From a virus: a stretch of 56,225 bases of DNA. Made by a program: the position numbers and the translations under genes. The notes under the pieces are model-generated. The model had not been told where the DNA came from and searched no databases. It was given only the letters and a program-made list of their open reading frames with translations. The stretch lies in IMG/VR virus record IMGVR_UViG_3300006923_000027, positions 1-56,225 of that record. One strand, given 5' to 3'. Below, piece by piece: positions 46,676 through 55,194 of this stretch (its first letter is position 1; the number at the start of each line of letters is the position of its first letter).

Positions 46676-48232
46676 ATGCTCTTATTTTTATTTTCATGCT
46701 TGTCAGATCAAGCTTTAGTTATAGAGAAGGAAGTTCCTTCCGAAATAACTGCACCTGAAATATTCGTCACCCCAAACCCAATTAACTTTAATCATTTAGA
46801 TGCATTAGATGAAATGACAACATCTGTCTATATTTCTAACTTTGGTGATCAAGAGCTAGATTTATCAGGAATAGAATTTGTAGGTGATTTAGAGTTCACA
46901 TTACAAGATAACGAAACAACTACTTTGCAGAAAGGTGAGCAAAAAGAGTTTTCCATAACATTTGAACCAATAGCTTATGATTATTATTCTGGAGATATCA
47001 AGATAAGCTCAAATGATTTTGATGAAGAAATATTTTATGTTCCAGTTTTAGGTCATGGAGATGCACCTAAAATTAAAGTAACACCTGAAAGTTATTCTTT
47101 TGAAGATGTTGCAATACCATGCTTTGAAACAAAAGATATATTTATTAAAAACATAGGGAATAAAGATTTGACAATTGACAATGTATCTGTCGCCTCTTCG
47201 ATACCTCAAGATTTTGATACGGAATATAATTGGAACTTAAATGGAAGCTATCCTTGGTTACTTGAGCCTGATGAAGAAATATTTATTTCTTTAGAATATA
47301 ATCCTAAAGATTTAATAAACGATACTTCTTATATAGATATCACTTCAAATGATCCAACAAATAATATTTATACTACAAGTTATAATGGCAATGGTTCTAT
47401 TGAAAGATATATGTCGGAAGCATTTATAGTTGCTGACACAAGAGTTGCGGATTTATTATTTGTAATAGATAATTCAGGATCAATGCATCCATTTCAAAAT
47501 GCTTTGGCTGGACACTTCTCTGATTTTTTAAATATATTCTTAAGCCTAAGTGTTGACTTTCAAATAGCTGTAATCACAACTGATGATCACAATTTTGTTG
47601 GAAATATAATAGACAGTAATACAGCTGACCCAATTGCAGATTTTATTGGCATTCTAAATACAATATACATTTATGGCAGTGGTAATGAAAAGGGATTAGA
47701 ACAAGCTTACAAAGCAACAAGCATTGGTCAAGCTACAGCTTCTTCTGGTTTTATAAGAAGTAATGCTTTTCTTGGAGTTATATTTTTATCAGATGAAAGA
47801 GATCATTCCTATCAAAATAATGCTTATTATTATAATCATTTTATAAGCCTTAAGTCAGATCCATCCAAAATAAAAGTTCATTCAATTGTTGGAGACTATC
47901 CTAATGGTTGTATTTATAGTGGCAGAAACATAGAGTTTGGCAATGGTTATTATGATTTAACTAATATGACTGGTGGGAACTTTTATTCTATTTGTGCTCA
48001 AGACTGGGGACTTCAAATGCAAAACTTAGCGTTTAATTCTTCAGGAGTAAGCCTCTTTAGTTTGTCAGAAGATCCAGTTGTTGAGTCTATAGAAGTATAT
48101 GTTGAAGGACAGCTTAATGAGAAGTGGTCTTATGATGAAATAAACAATTCAATATTATTTGATCAAGGTTATATACCTGATGTAAACGAAGAAGTCAGAG
48201 TGGACTATGGAGTCTTGTCAAGTTGTCAGTAA
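46676..48232 (+). CDS. lipoprotein with ASH-like repeats and von Willebrand A domain (518 aa)
   Basis: GGAGG precedes ATG. MLLFLFSCLS is a lipobox-type signal. Two choice-of-anchor/ASPM-SPD2-Hydin-like beta domains follow (PINFNHLDALDEMTTSVYIS and SFEDVAIPCFETKDIFIKNI, each ending in SND). Then a vWA domain begins at FVIDNSGSM, a MIDAS metal-site motif (DxSxS). It is probably an envelope-anchored adhesion or scaffold protein. It forms a pair with the upstream protease. Confidence 0.88.
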   Translation: MLLFLFSCLSDQALVIEKEVPSEITAPEIFVTPNPINFNHLDALDEMTTSVYISNFGDQELDLSGIEFVGDLEFTLQDNETTTLQKGEQKEFSITFEPIAYDYYSGDIKISSNDFDEEIFYVPVLGHGDAPKIKVTPESYSFEDVAIPCFETKDIFIKNIGNKDLTIDNVSVASSIPQDFDTEYNWNLNGSYPWLLEPDEEIFISLEYNPKDLINDTSYIDITSNDPTNNIYTTSYNGNGSIERYMSEAFIVADTRVADLLFVIDNSGSMHPFQNALAGHFSDFLNIFLSLSVDFQIAVITTDDHNFVGNIIDSNTADPIADFIGILNTIYIYGSGNEKGLEQAYKATSIGQATASSGFIRSNAFLGVIFLSDERDHSYQNNAYYYNHFISLKSDPSKIKVHSIVGDYPNGCIYSGRNIEFGNGYYDLTNMTGGNFYSICAQDWGLQMQNLAFNSSGVSLFSLSEDPVVESIEVYVEGQLNEKWSYDEINNSILFDQGYIPDVNEEVRVDYGVLSSCQ

Positions 48233-48277
48233 AAGTTTATATAAAAAGTAAAAACAATTATCAAAAACAGGTATATC

Positions 48278-48601
48278 ATGAAGATGCTTTGCACACCCAA
48301 AGTAAAATATAAAGAGTGGGAAAAGGTTGACGACTACACTTGGATTAGAAAATGTTTGTCTAATGACTACTCTGTATTTCTAGTTAAGATAAAAGAACAC
48401 AAAGGAAAGTACGAATGTGAAGTACCAACAGTTCTTCCTATAAAATCTTTAAATTCTTCAAAGAAATTTTATATATCTAAGATAACAGATTATGACTCTT
48501 TAGTTAAATCTATAATATGGGTTGATACTTATTTAATAAATGAGTTCAAATGTGAGGTAGAAAAACCATTTAAATTTAATTGGTCTGAAATGGAGGATTA
48601 A
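48278..48601 (+). CDS. W-family relative, isolated (107 aa)
   Basis: YKEWEKVDDYTWIRKCLSND holds the early Trp segment, VFLVKIKEHKGKYECEV the strand pair, and DSLVKSIIWVDTYLINEFKC the helix, close to 37139-37459. It lies 11 kb from the nearest relative. No good ribosome site beyond AACAGG is seen. Confidence 0.72.
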   Translation: MKMLCTPKVKYKEWEKVDDYTWIRKCLSNDYSVFLVKIKEHKGKYECEVPTVLPIKSLNSSKKFYISKITDYDSLVKSIIWVDTYLINEFKCEVEKPFKFNWSEMED

Positions 48602-48604
48602 AAA

Positions 48605-48898
48605 ATGAATCGTGATATTATATTAAATAAAACTTTAGAATGTGGGATAGGTGTTAACTTATCAGGATACAATCTCGATGTGCTAAGTGAAGAATTAGAT
48701 GATTATATAACTAACTTATTTTCATGTTCTGTAAAAATCAAAAAATGGGAGCTTGTTTGTAGCATAAACAATGAAAGAATAACTTCAGTTGTAATTGACA
48801 AACAAGGTATTTTCTTTAAAGATGTAGAGAGCAAAAAAGAAGCCACCAAGATGGTAGCTCCCATTGTTAAGTTCTTTGTAGATAAAACTTTTAATTAA
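48605..48898 (+). CDS. unknown 97-aa protein
   Basis: ATG follows GGAGG that overlaps the end of the previous gene. Helical head and acidic centre (LDVLSEELDDYITNLF), then strands WELVCSINNERITSVVIDKQ. Its stop overlaps the stop of the minus-strand gene by four bases. Confidence 0.78.
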   Translation: MNRDIILNKTLECGIGVNLSGYNLDVLSEELDDYITNLFSCSVKIKKWELVCSINNERITSVVIDKQGIFFKDVESKKEATKMVAPIVKFFVDKTFN

Positions 48899-49404
48899 GA
48901 ATTTGGATAAGGGTTTGCTTGAGTTGCCTTTCTATACTTAGGATGGTTATTAAGAAATCCAGACTTCTTATAAAAAGTAAATATAGCAAATCCTGACATC
49001 TCTTTATTTTGTGTGCTCCAAACTATATTGCCTGTAAAGTCAGCTGTAGTTGAAGTTAAAACATTCTTGCCTAGACCTTTATTTATTCCAAAGTCTCCTG
49101 TTTGAGCAGGTAAAGTCATAAATACTCTGGCGTCTGCTGACCCGTCATTTGTTTCATAAGCCAAATTGACTTCTCCGTTAGTTGTGTTGCTTGCATCAGA
49201 AAAAGAATATTTAACATGAGTTAAAACAAGTTCAACTTGTGTCGCAGCATTAGTAACATTAGTATCGTAAGTAGAAATATCAGTTGTATGATGAATAAGT
49301 ATCTCATCATAATTAGGAACTTGAACATCTTCTAGTGATAAATAGACTGCAACAATTTGGTCATTATCAACTAAAACTTTTCTTATGTATTCTCCAGTAG
49401 CCAT
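48895..49404 (-). CDS. probable phage structural protein (169 aa), minus strand
   Basis: On the minus strand ATG follows AAGGAGG. The product is Thr/Asn-rich and beta-like (VELVLTHVKYSFSD, VNLAYETNDGSADARVFMTL) with no Cys, a composition common in decoration or tail-fibre-associated proteins. It is the second of only two minus-strand genes. The assignment is by composition only. Confidence 0.8.
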   Translation of the reverse strand: MATGEYIRKVLVDNDQIVAVYLSLEDVQVPNYDEILIHHTTDISTYDTNVTNAATQVELVLTHVKYSFSDASNTTNGEVNLAYETNDGSADARVFMTLPAQTGDFGINKGLGKNVLTSTTADFTGNIVWSTQNKEMSGFAIFTFYKKSGFLNNHPKYRKATQANPYPNS

Positions 49405-49451
49405 TTGGCCTCCTTAGTTTATATATATTATTATTACGGTATAATATTAAT

Positions 49452-49643
49452 ATGAATATTAATAATTTAGTAAAAATAAAAGGTAAAGTTATAACTTGTA
49501 CAACAAGTTTTGGGTTTATTAAAAAAGGTGATCAGTTTTATTGTACTCATATTAAAGAGGAATATTTCTATTTATTTAATCCTAACTTTAATTTCGACTT
49601 TAAATTACATATAAAGTTATTAATTAATTTTGATATTTATTAA
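49452..49643 (+). CDS. possible 63-aa protein
   Basis: TATAAT at 49440-49445 is followed at +7 by ATG 49452, so a message from it would be leaderless; no -35 is clear. The product (VKIKGKVITCTTSFGFIKKG, YCTHIKEEYFYLF) resembles short phage domains with a GxxY strand. It may not be translated. Confidence 0.45.
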   Translation: MNINNLVKIKGKVITCTTSFGFIKKGDQFYCTHIKEEYFYLFNPNFNFDFKLHIKLLINFDIY

Positions 49644-49675
49644 TAATAATCATTAAAGTAATTGAGGGTGTTATT

Positions 49676-50167
49676 ATGGAAGTCAATTTAGATTGCGAAC
49701 TAATGGCTAAATACTTAGGTTGTATTATAGCTTTAAAAAACTTTTATCAAAGCTGTCATTGGCGCTCAAAAGGAAAAGGTTACTATGGTGATCATTTGTT
49801 ATTTGAAAGATTATATGAAGATATGATTGCAGAAGCAGATGCCTTTGCTGAAAAATCTGTTGCTATGTCAGGCGAGAAGTCAGTCTGTCCAATTAAAAGC
49901 CACAAATATGTTTTGAAAATTTTAAGTTTATTTGAAACAACAAAGGGTGAAGTTCCATCAAACTATGAGTTAATAGACATGGCTTTTAATGCGAATTCTT
50001 TTTTCATGCAAGCCACAGAAAAATTATTTGATATATTAGATAAAGAAGAAGAATTGACTTTGGGGTTAGATGATTTTTTTACATCAATATATTCCAAACA
50101 TGAAGAGCATTATTATTTATTAAAACAAAGATCGGCAGATAGAAAAAAGGAAGGTCAAGATGATTAA
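49676..50167 (+). CDS. Dps/ferritin-like protein (163 aa)
   Basis: The first helix KNFYQSCHWRSKGKGYYGDH and next LLFERLYEDMIAEADAFAEK match Dps (HW...KG..F...H..F..LY.......D..AER), including His and acidic residues of the ferroxidase site. The remaining helices are present and length is typical. Such proteins bind iron and may protect DNA. Its end overlaps the next gene by eight bases. Confidence 0.82.
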   Translation: MEVNLDCELMAKYLGCIIALKNFYQSCHWRSKGKGYYGDHLLFERLYEDMIAEADAFAEKSVAMSGEKSVCPIKSHKYVLKILSLFETTKGEVPSNYELIDMAFNANSFFMQATEKLFDILDKEEELTLGLDDFFTSIYSKHEEHYYLLKQRSADRKKEGQDD

Positions 50168-52154
50168 AGAATCAAATGAAGAAATTGTTGAAGAAGTTAT
50201 CAGTTATGAAGAAGACACTGAAGCTTCTGAGTCAGAGGTAGAGCCTTTAAGGCAAACGGTTACTGTAGAACAAATCAAGAACAATGAAATGTTTAAGCAG
50301 ATATCAGGCCTTCTTCCTATTTCAGAAGATGTGATTGCAAATAAAGTTCTTGAGTTTATAAATTCTGGCAATTTAGAAGATAAGATTAAAGAAGTGGTAT
50401 CTTTATTAGAGGCTAAATCAATTAACTTTATTAAAAGTTTTTCTAAATCAAGCAGTGAAATAACATATTCTGAAGAGTTAATAAAAGAGGCTGGTATTTT
50501 AAGTTGGATTGGAAAGAACAATCCTTACACGGCTTATATGACAAGGTTGGTTGCTTTAGGAAGATTTTTAATGGATAGTAGTGTTCCAATTATATCTAGA
50601 GGTTTGGTTATGCTTTTGATTGCTTATGCAATTAACCCTGTTTCTATTGCTTATGCTGTTGGAACTCTTGGATTTACTTCTTTATCTGATGTTGCTTTTT
50701 ATGGACTGATAAGATTAATATTTAAATTAACATCTGAAACATCTTATAAGGCTTTAAATAGGCACGTTGATGATATTAAGGCAGAAATCGAATCAGGTTC
50801 GCTACTATCTAACCAAACTCCTAATCAAAATGTTACATATGAAGAAGAAAACTCAGAAGAAGAAGATATAGATCAAGATATAGATCAAGATAACGGTGAA
50901 CAAGGTAGCCAAGATATAAATACAGAACAAGGTGATCAAGATACAGAACAAGGCAATCAAGATACAGATCAAGGCAATCAAGATACAGATCAAGGCAATC
51001 AAGAAGTAAATACAGATGGAAATAGCCAAGAAACAAGTACAGAAGGAGACAACAGAATAGTTGTTGATGGGTATAATAATTTAAATGATTTAGAAAAGTG
51101 TTACGAAGCACAAGAAGGTGTTGACTTAAAGAAATATTATGGTTTCTTAACAGACCTTAACAGTACTGAATTCAACAGAAGAGATGATAACAAAGAAGAA
51201 ACAGTTAAAAGATTATTAAACGAATGGAGAGTCCCACTTTTAGATGTTGGTGATGTCATATATAATGAGGAAGGAAAACTAGATAATGAGCAGTTCTTAT
51301 CTGCAAGGAACACAATGAATCTTTTAGTTTTAAATTCAAATCCTGATTCTTTTGGTCTAGGCAGTAAAGATACTTGTCAACAAATGTTTGCAGAAATCAA
51401 AGAAAAGCTAGAATTGTTTATTCGGTCATTAGGATCAATAAAAGCAGGAGATACTACTTTAACTTATGACGAAGGTTTTGGAGAAGACGAATATGATAGA
51501 GACACAAACACAGAAGAATTTGATGCAGAACCTGTACAAGAAGAAAGAGAAAACATTCTTTCGATAAAGTTCAAACCACTTATATCTGAAATAGCTGTAC
51601 TGCTTAAGGCTTATCATGATTTAGGTGGTGAAGTTTTAAAAAGAATGATGAAAGCAGCTTTTAAAACAGAACAAGATGACGACTTAAAAGATAAGCTAGT
51701 AGACGGAAAAAGAAGAAAGGCCGTACCAACAGTACATGTTAACCCAAAGACAGAAGAAGGTGAACTCAAGAATCTATATTGTTATATTAAAGATAAGAAA
51801 GATCAATTTAAAGCAGATGATTACAAAGAATATATAGCAAATAACCGTAACTGGGAAGATAAAATAAGCACAGCCGTCAACGAAATATTTGATGAGTTAG
51901 ATGGAATTAATACAATAGATGGTTTGAAAGACTGTGGAGAGGAACATTCTGAAGAACAGTCAAGTTCAGAACAAACAACAGATTCAGTACAGTCAAATCC
52001 AATTAGTCCTTTTAACAACTTAAGAAGTTCCAAAAAAGATTTATTAAATAAATTACTTAAAGTATCAGATGAATTATTTGAGACTGGATATATAAAAGAA
52101 GCTACAAAGCTAGATGAAATTGTAGGAGAAGAATATGAGAAGTTTAGTAAATGA
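50160..52154 (+). CDS. large acidic protein with repeats and C-terminal helical motif (664 aa)
   Basis: ATG follows AAGGAAGG. Order of parts: an acidic head; hydrophobic segments at about 130-190 (VPIISRGLVMLLIAYAINPV and beyond); a low-complexity linker built from QGNQDTD/QGDQDTE repeats (50920-51010); an acidic helical body; and the C-terminal SDELFETGYIKEATKLDEIV, a form of the shared ADxLD motif. It could be an internal virion or membrane-associated protein. An antisense frame across the repeats is a shadow. Confidence 0.85.
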   Translation: MIKESNEEIVEEVISYEEDTEASESEVEPLRQTVTVEQIKNNEMFKQISGLLPISEDVIANKVLEFINSGNLEDKIKEVVSLLEAKSINFIKSFSKSSSEITYSEELIKEAGILSWIGKNNPYTAYMTRLVALGRFLMDSSVPIISRGLVMLLIAYAINPVSIAYAVGTLGFTSLSDVAFYGLIRLIFKLTSETSYKALNRHVDDIKAEIESGSLLSNQTPNQNVTYEEENSEEEDIDQDIDQDNGEQGSQDINTEQGDQDTEQGNQDTDQGNQDTDQGNQEVNTDGNSQETSTEGDNRIVVDGYNNLNDLEKCYEAQEGVDLKKYYGFLTDLNSTEFNRRDDNKEETVKRLLNEWRVPLLDVGDVIYNEEGKLDNEQFLSARNTMNLLVLNSNPDSFGLGSKDTCQQMFAEIKEKLELFIRSLGSIKAGDTTLTYDEGFGEDEYDRDTNTEEFDAEPVQEERENILSIKFKPLISEIAVLLKAYHDLGGEVLKRMMKAAFKTEQDDDLKDKLVDGKRRKAVPTVHVNPKTEEGELKNLYCYIKDKKDQFKADDYKEYIANNRNWEDKISTAVNEIFDELDGINTIDGLKDCGEEHSEEQSSSEQTTDSVQSNPISPFNNLRSSKKDLLNKLLKVSDELFETGYIKEATKLDEIVGEEYEKFSK

Positions 52155-52473
52155 GTTAGATCATATTGCAATTCAAGTTATTTCAATCAAAGAGGCTGTA
52201 GATTGGTACAAAAAAAAGGTCTTAGCAGAAGTTATATATGAAGATAAGGCTTGGGCTTTAATTGACGTTTTTAATACAAAGATAGCCCTTGTAAGACCAG
52301 AGGATCACCCTACACATATTGCTTTTAAATCCAAGCATTTAAAGCTTATAAGAGATAACTTAGGTGATTGTGATTGGGGGAAACATAGAGGTGGATCGGA
52401 ATATGTTTATTTAAAAGATCCTTTTGGAAATGCAATAGAATGGATTAAGCATCCAACAAAAAACGATAAATAA
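52135..52473 (+). CDS. VOC-family (glyoxalase-like) protein (112 aa)
   Basis: GGAG lies six bases before ATG 52135, inside the previous gene. LDHIAIQVISIKEAVDWYKK is the first VOC half; THIAFKSKHLKLIRDNL and YVYLKDPFGNAIEWI the second. His, His and Glu in the usual metal positions suggest a metal-dependent fold. It is shorter than glyoxalase I and probably acts as a dimer. Substrate unknown. Confidence 0.88.
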   Translation: MRSLVNELDHIAIQVISIKEAVDWYKKKVLAEVIYEDKAWALIDVFNTKIALVRPEDHPTHIAFKSKHLKLIRDNLGDCDWGKHRGGSEYVYLKDPFGNAIEWIKHPTKNDK

Positions 52474-52490
52474 AAAATCTTATTTTTCTT

Positions 52491-52551
52491 TCCTAAATAC
52501 TTGACATACTATACCAACGTGTTATAATATATTATGGGATAGCAATATCCT
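52491..52551 (+). promoter_or_regulatory. promoter with start-site hairpin
   Basis: TTGACA at 52501-52506, 16-bp spacer, extended -10 TGTTATAAT ending at 52528. The predicted start near 52535 meets GGGATA-GCAA-TATCCT (52536-52551), a GNRA-loop hairpin. The TCCTAAATAC upstream resembles the 34291 and 42390 elements. Confidence 0.82.
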
Positions 52552-52591
52552 TGTCAATATATATATAACACTGTCACCAAAGAGGTATAAT

Positions 52592-53344
52592 ATGAAAGAC
52601 AGACTAATACATTGGGTTTCTCAAAGTCAAGATAAAAAGATAGGAAAGGTTATGGCTAGTTATAGTCCTAAGTCAACTTGTCCTGATACTTGTTCACTTA
52701 AAGAAGGAGGTTGTTATGCTTGGGGGCTATTCTATCTCAGAAAGCTTTCAAGAGATATAGAAGGAGGAACTAGAAGAAAAACTTTATTAGAAGCAATGAA
52801 AAAGATGCACAAAGATGCAAAAATAGTCAGACACAGAGTAGCTGGAGATTGCGTTGGAGATCAAGAAGAAACAGTTAAAGAATGTAAGGTTATAGAAAGT
52901 GTAGGTTTAATAAACATTGGCTATACTCATGACTGGAGAGAAGAAAGGTCTCAAGTATTAAAACCTTATTTTAGAGCCTCATGTCAAAATGAAGATGAAG
53001 TATTAAAAGCAAGAGAGAATGGTTGGGCTACAACTATAATTGTTCCAGAGAATACACCAAACAAAGTTATGTTATCTAATGGAGAAAAAGCAATTATGTG
53101 TCCAGTTGTTAGAGAGGAAAACAAAGTTAAAAAAGAAATAGAAGCTATGTCTTTTGAGACTGCTAAAGATAAAAGAGAAAAGAAGAAAGAGTTGAAAAGT
53201 AAAATATTTGAAAAGTTTAACTGTAACAAATGTACTCTTTGTAAAGTTACAGACAAGACAGAGGCAATAACTGTTATGTTTGAAGTTCATGGATCAGCTC
53301 AAACATTAAATAACGCTAGAGGTAAAGTTGAAAGTATTTCTTAA
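52592..53344 (+). CDS. Cys-rich phage protein (250 aa)
   Basis: AGAGG precedes ATG. STCPDTCSLKEGGCYAWG near residue 30, HRVAGDCVGD, and a C-terminal CNKCTLCKVTDK give three Cys groups suited to a metal or Fe-S site. The family (SCPxTCxxxxxGCYA start) is known from phages and plasmids, but its role is not established. The middle may be an alpha/beta barrel (INIGYTHDWRE, ATTIIVPENTP). Confidence 0.8.
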   Translation: MKDRLIHWVSQSQDKKIGKVMASYSPKSTCPDTCSLKEGGCYAWGLFYLRKLSRDIEGGTRRKTLLEAMKKMHKDAKIVRHRVAGDCVGDQEETVKECKVIESVGLINIGYTHDWREERSQVLKPYFRASCQNEDEVLKARENGWATTIIVPENTPNKVMLSNGEKAIMCPVVREENKVKKEIEAMSFETAKDKREKKKELKSKIFEKFNCNKCTLCKVTDKTEAITVMFEVHGSAQTLNNARGKVESIS

Positions 53345-53624
53345 TAGTATTTTAGTAAAGATTTTATTCTTAGTTATATCTATTTTCAAACTTGAAGCTG
53401 GCTATAAAAAGTTTTTTATAAAGATTGCAATAGAAAACTTTTTTAACTATTTAGATGAAAATGAAGATTTCGATTTATCTAAAGTAAACATAGACGCTTT
53501 TGTTATATGTTATTGTTATATGATAACAGTTGAAATGCCTAATGGTGAATTAAGAAATAATGTCACAACTGAATTGATAAAGGAACTTTCAAGAAAAGCA
53601 AAATGGCATATAAAAAATCAGTAA
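53328..53624 (+). CDS. 98-aa protein with N-terminal membrane segment, TTG start
   Basis: TTG 53328 follows AGAGG and overlaps the previous gene by 17 bases. SILVKILFLVISIFKLEAGY is a membrane segment or signal. A helical body with VICYCYMITVEMP follows. No motif is recognised. Confidence 0.7.
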   Translation: MKVFLNSILVKILFLVISIFKLEAGYKKFFIKIAIENFFNYLDENEDFDLSKVNIDAFVICYCYMITVEMPNGELRNNVTTELIKELSRKAKWHIKNQ

Positions 53625-53707
53625 TTTTATATGCCAAATCTTTATTCGTGATTATATTATATATGGTAGATTACGATTGATAAACAATTTTTACAAGGAG
53701 GTTTATA

Positions 53708-54544
53708 TTGAAAAGATTAAATGCTAAGGAACAAAAAGAACTAATAAAAGAGTGGCGAGATAATAACAACTCTTCCAGTTTAAATAAACTAATAGAATCA
53801 AATAGGAACTTAGTTTATAAGATTGCTCAGAAACAATATGCGAATAATAGAAATTTAGAATTTGAAGATTTAGTGCAAGAAGGTTTTTTAGGTCTGTCTA
53901 TTGCTGTAGACAAATTTGATTTAAGTAAAGATAATAAGTTTACAACTTATGCTACAGGCTGGGTTCTTCAGAGAATTAGATCGTATATTATTTCAAACAG
54001 ATCTGTTGTTAGGTTGGGAACGACTCAAGATAACAGAAAGGTTTTTTACTATTATAATAAAGTAAAAAATCAAATTGAAAAAGAATACCCTGAATTAAAA
54101 GGAGAGGCAAAGACTACTCTTATATGTGAAACAATGGGTGTTAAAAGAAAGAACTTAGATAAGATGTTAAATGTTATAAGTGGTTATGATGTTTCTTTTG
54201 AAAAAGAAATTAAGTATGGAAACCAAGAAGCTAATGGTGCATCTACAATGCATGATTTGTTAGCAGATAAAGACTCTGACTTTTATGGCAGAGTGGAAGA
54301 AAAAGATTGTATTGATAAGTTTGTATTTGCTTTGACTAATGTAATGTCTACAGACTTAGATAATGAAGAAAGAGAGGTTATCAACAAAAGATACCTAAGA
54401 GATGAAAGAATGACTTATGATCAAATAGCCAAGTCAATGGATGTTTCAAGACAATACATTATGACTAGAGAACAAACAGCTTTAAAAATCATTAGAGCTA
54501 AAATAAAATTGAGATTTAAATTAGATAAATCATGTTTCTTTTAA
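53708..54544 (+). CDS. sigma-70-family factor, RpoH-like (278 aa), TTG start
   Basis: TTG follows AAGGAGG with good spacing. Region 2: LEFEDLVQEGFLGLSIAVDK, then FTTYATGWVLQRIRSYI (the -10 reader). The following SNRSVVRLGTTQDNRKVFYY resembles the RpoH signature around the RpoH box. Region 4: YDQIAKSMDVSRQYIMTREQ (HTH). T4 gp55, which directs late transcription, is a distant member of the same sigma superfamily. This factor may direct middle or late promoters. It lies upstream of a chaperonin gene. Confidence 0.92.
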   Translation: MKRLNAKEQKELIKEWRDNNNSSSLNKLIESNRNLVYKIAQKQYANNRNLEFEDLVQEGFLGLSIAVDKFDLSKDNKFTTYATGWVLQRIRSYIISNRSVVRLGTTQDNRKVFYYYNKVKNQIEKEYPELKGEAKTTLICETMGVKRKNLDKMLNVISGYDVSFEKEIKYGNQEANGASTMHDLLADKDSDFYGRVEEKDCIDKFVFALTNVMSTDLDNEEREVINKRYLRDERMTYDQIAKSMDVSRQYIMTREQTALKIIRAKIKLRFKLDKSCFF

Positions 54545-54554
54545 GGAGATAAAA

Positions 54555-54860
54555 ATGTTTGCAGCAAAAAATAAAGATAGTCCTCAAGACTTATTAAAAG
54601 ATGTATTAGAAAGAGGTGGAAGGTTACTTCTAACCATACCTTTTGGTTCATCTGAAAAAGACTGTGTAGGGTTTGTAGCAGTAATGGGTTCAAGAAACAC
54701 TTTGCCTGTTTTAATGACTTGTGTTCAGAACGTAACACTTGAAAAATGTACTGTTTCAACAATAGTCTTTCCTAGTTCAGAGGATTACAATAAGTTTTGT
54801 GAGAGATTATATGTAGATAGTATTAACGAATTTCAAATTAAAGAGGTGGGATTTGAATGA
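54555..54860 (+). CDS. unknown 101-aa protein
   Basis: AAGGAG precedes ATG. Alpha/beta pattern (LLKDVLERGGRLLLTIPFGS, FVAVMGSRNTLPVLMTCVQN). No motif is recognised. An antisense frame is a shadow. Its stop lies inside the next gene's start region. Confidence 0.82.
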   Translation: MFAAKNKDSPQDLLKDVLERGGRLLLTIPFGSSEKDCVGFVAVMGSRNTLPVLMTCVQNVTLEKCTVSTIVFPSSEDYNKFCERLYVDSINEFQIKEVGFE

Positions 54861-55194
54861 TTTAACTGAAAAAATAAATAATATTTTATTGAAAGATAAA
54901 CTTTCATCAGATGACTTTGAAGAAATAAGTACTCTGTTTGTAAAAGAAGATGGAGAGATAAAAAAAGAAGAAGTCTTTATTGCTCAACAACATATTTCAG
55001 AATTGTTATTTAGATTTAAGTTTATATCAAAAGTCTTAAAAGAAATATATGAGGCATCTCAATCTCAAAGCCAGACTGTGATAGAACAATCTGATGAATA
55101 TAAAGATGTTAAAATATATAAAGCAAATGTTTTAGGAATTCCTATCGAAAAAATATATGAGGTGTTATTTGATAAAAAAACTATTGAAGATTGA
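54853..55194 (+). CDS. unknown 113-aa acidic protein, TTG start
   Basis: TTG 54853 overlaps the previous gene by eight bases, after GAGGTGGG. The product is helical and acidic (DLTEKINNILLKDKLSSDDF) with no Cys. No known family is seen. It is part of a sigma-to-chaperonin run in which four consecutive or near-consecutive genes appear to use TTG. Confidence 0.75.
   Translation: MNDLTEKINNILLKDKLSSDDFEEISTLFVKEDGEIKKEEVFIAQQHISELLFRFKFISKVLKEIYEASQSQSQTVIEQSDEYKDVKIYKANVLGIPIEKIYEVLFDKKTIED

Noticed and set aside
50833-51111. Minus-strand Leu/Tyr-rich ORF
   Set aside because: It is the antisense reading of the acidic QGNQDTD repeats, hence its own low-complexity pattern.
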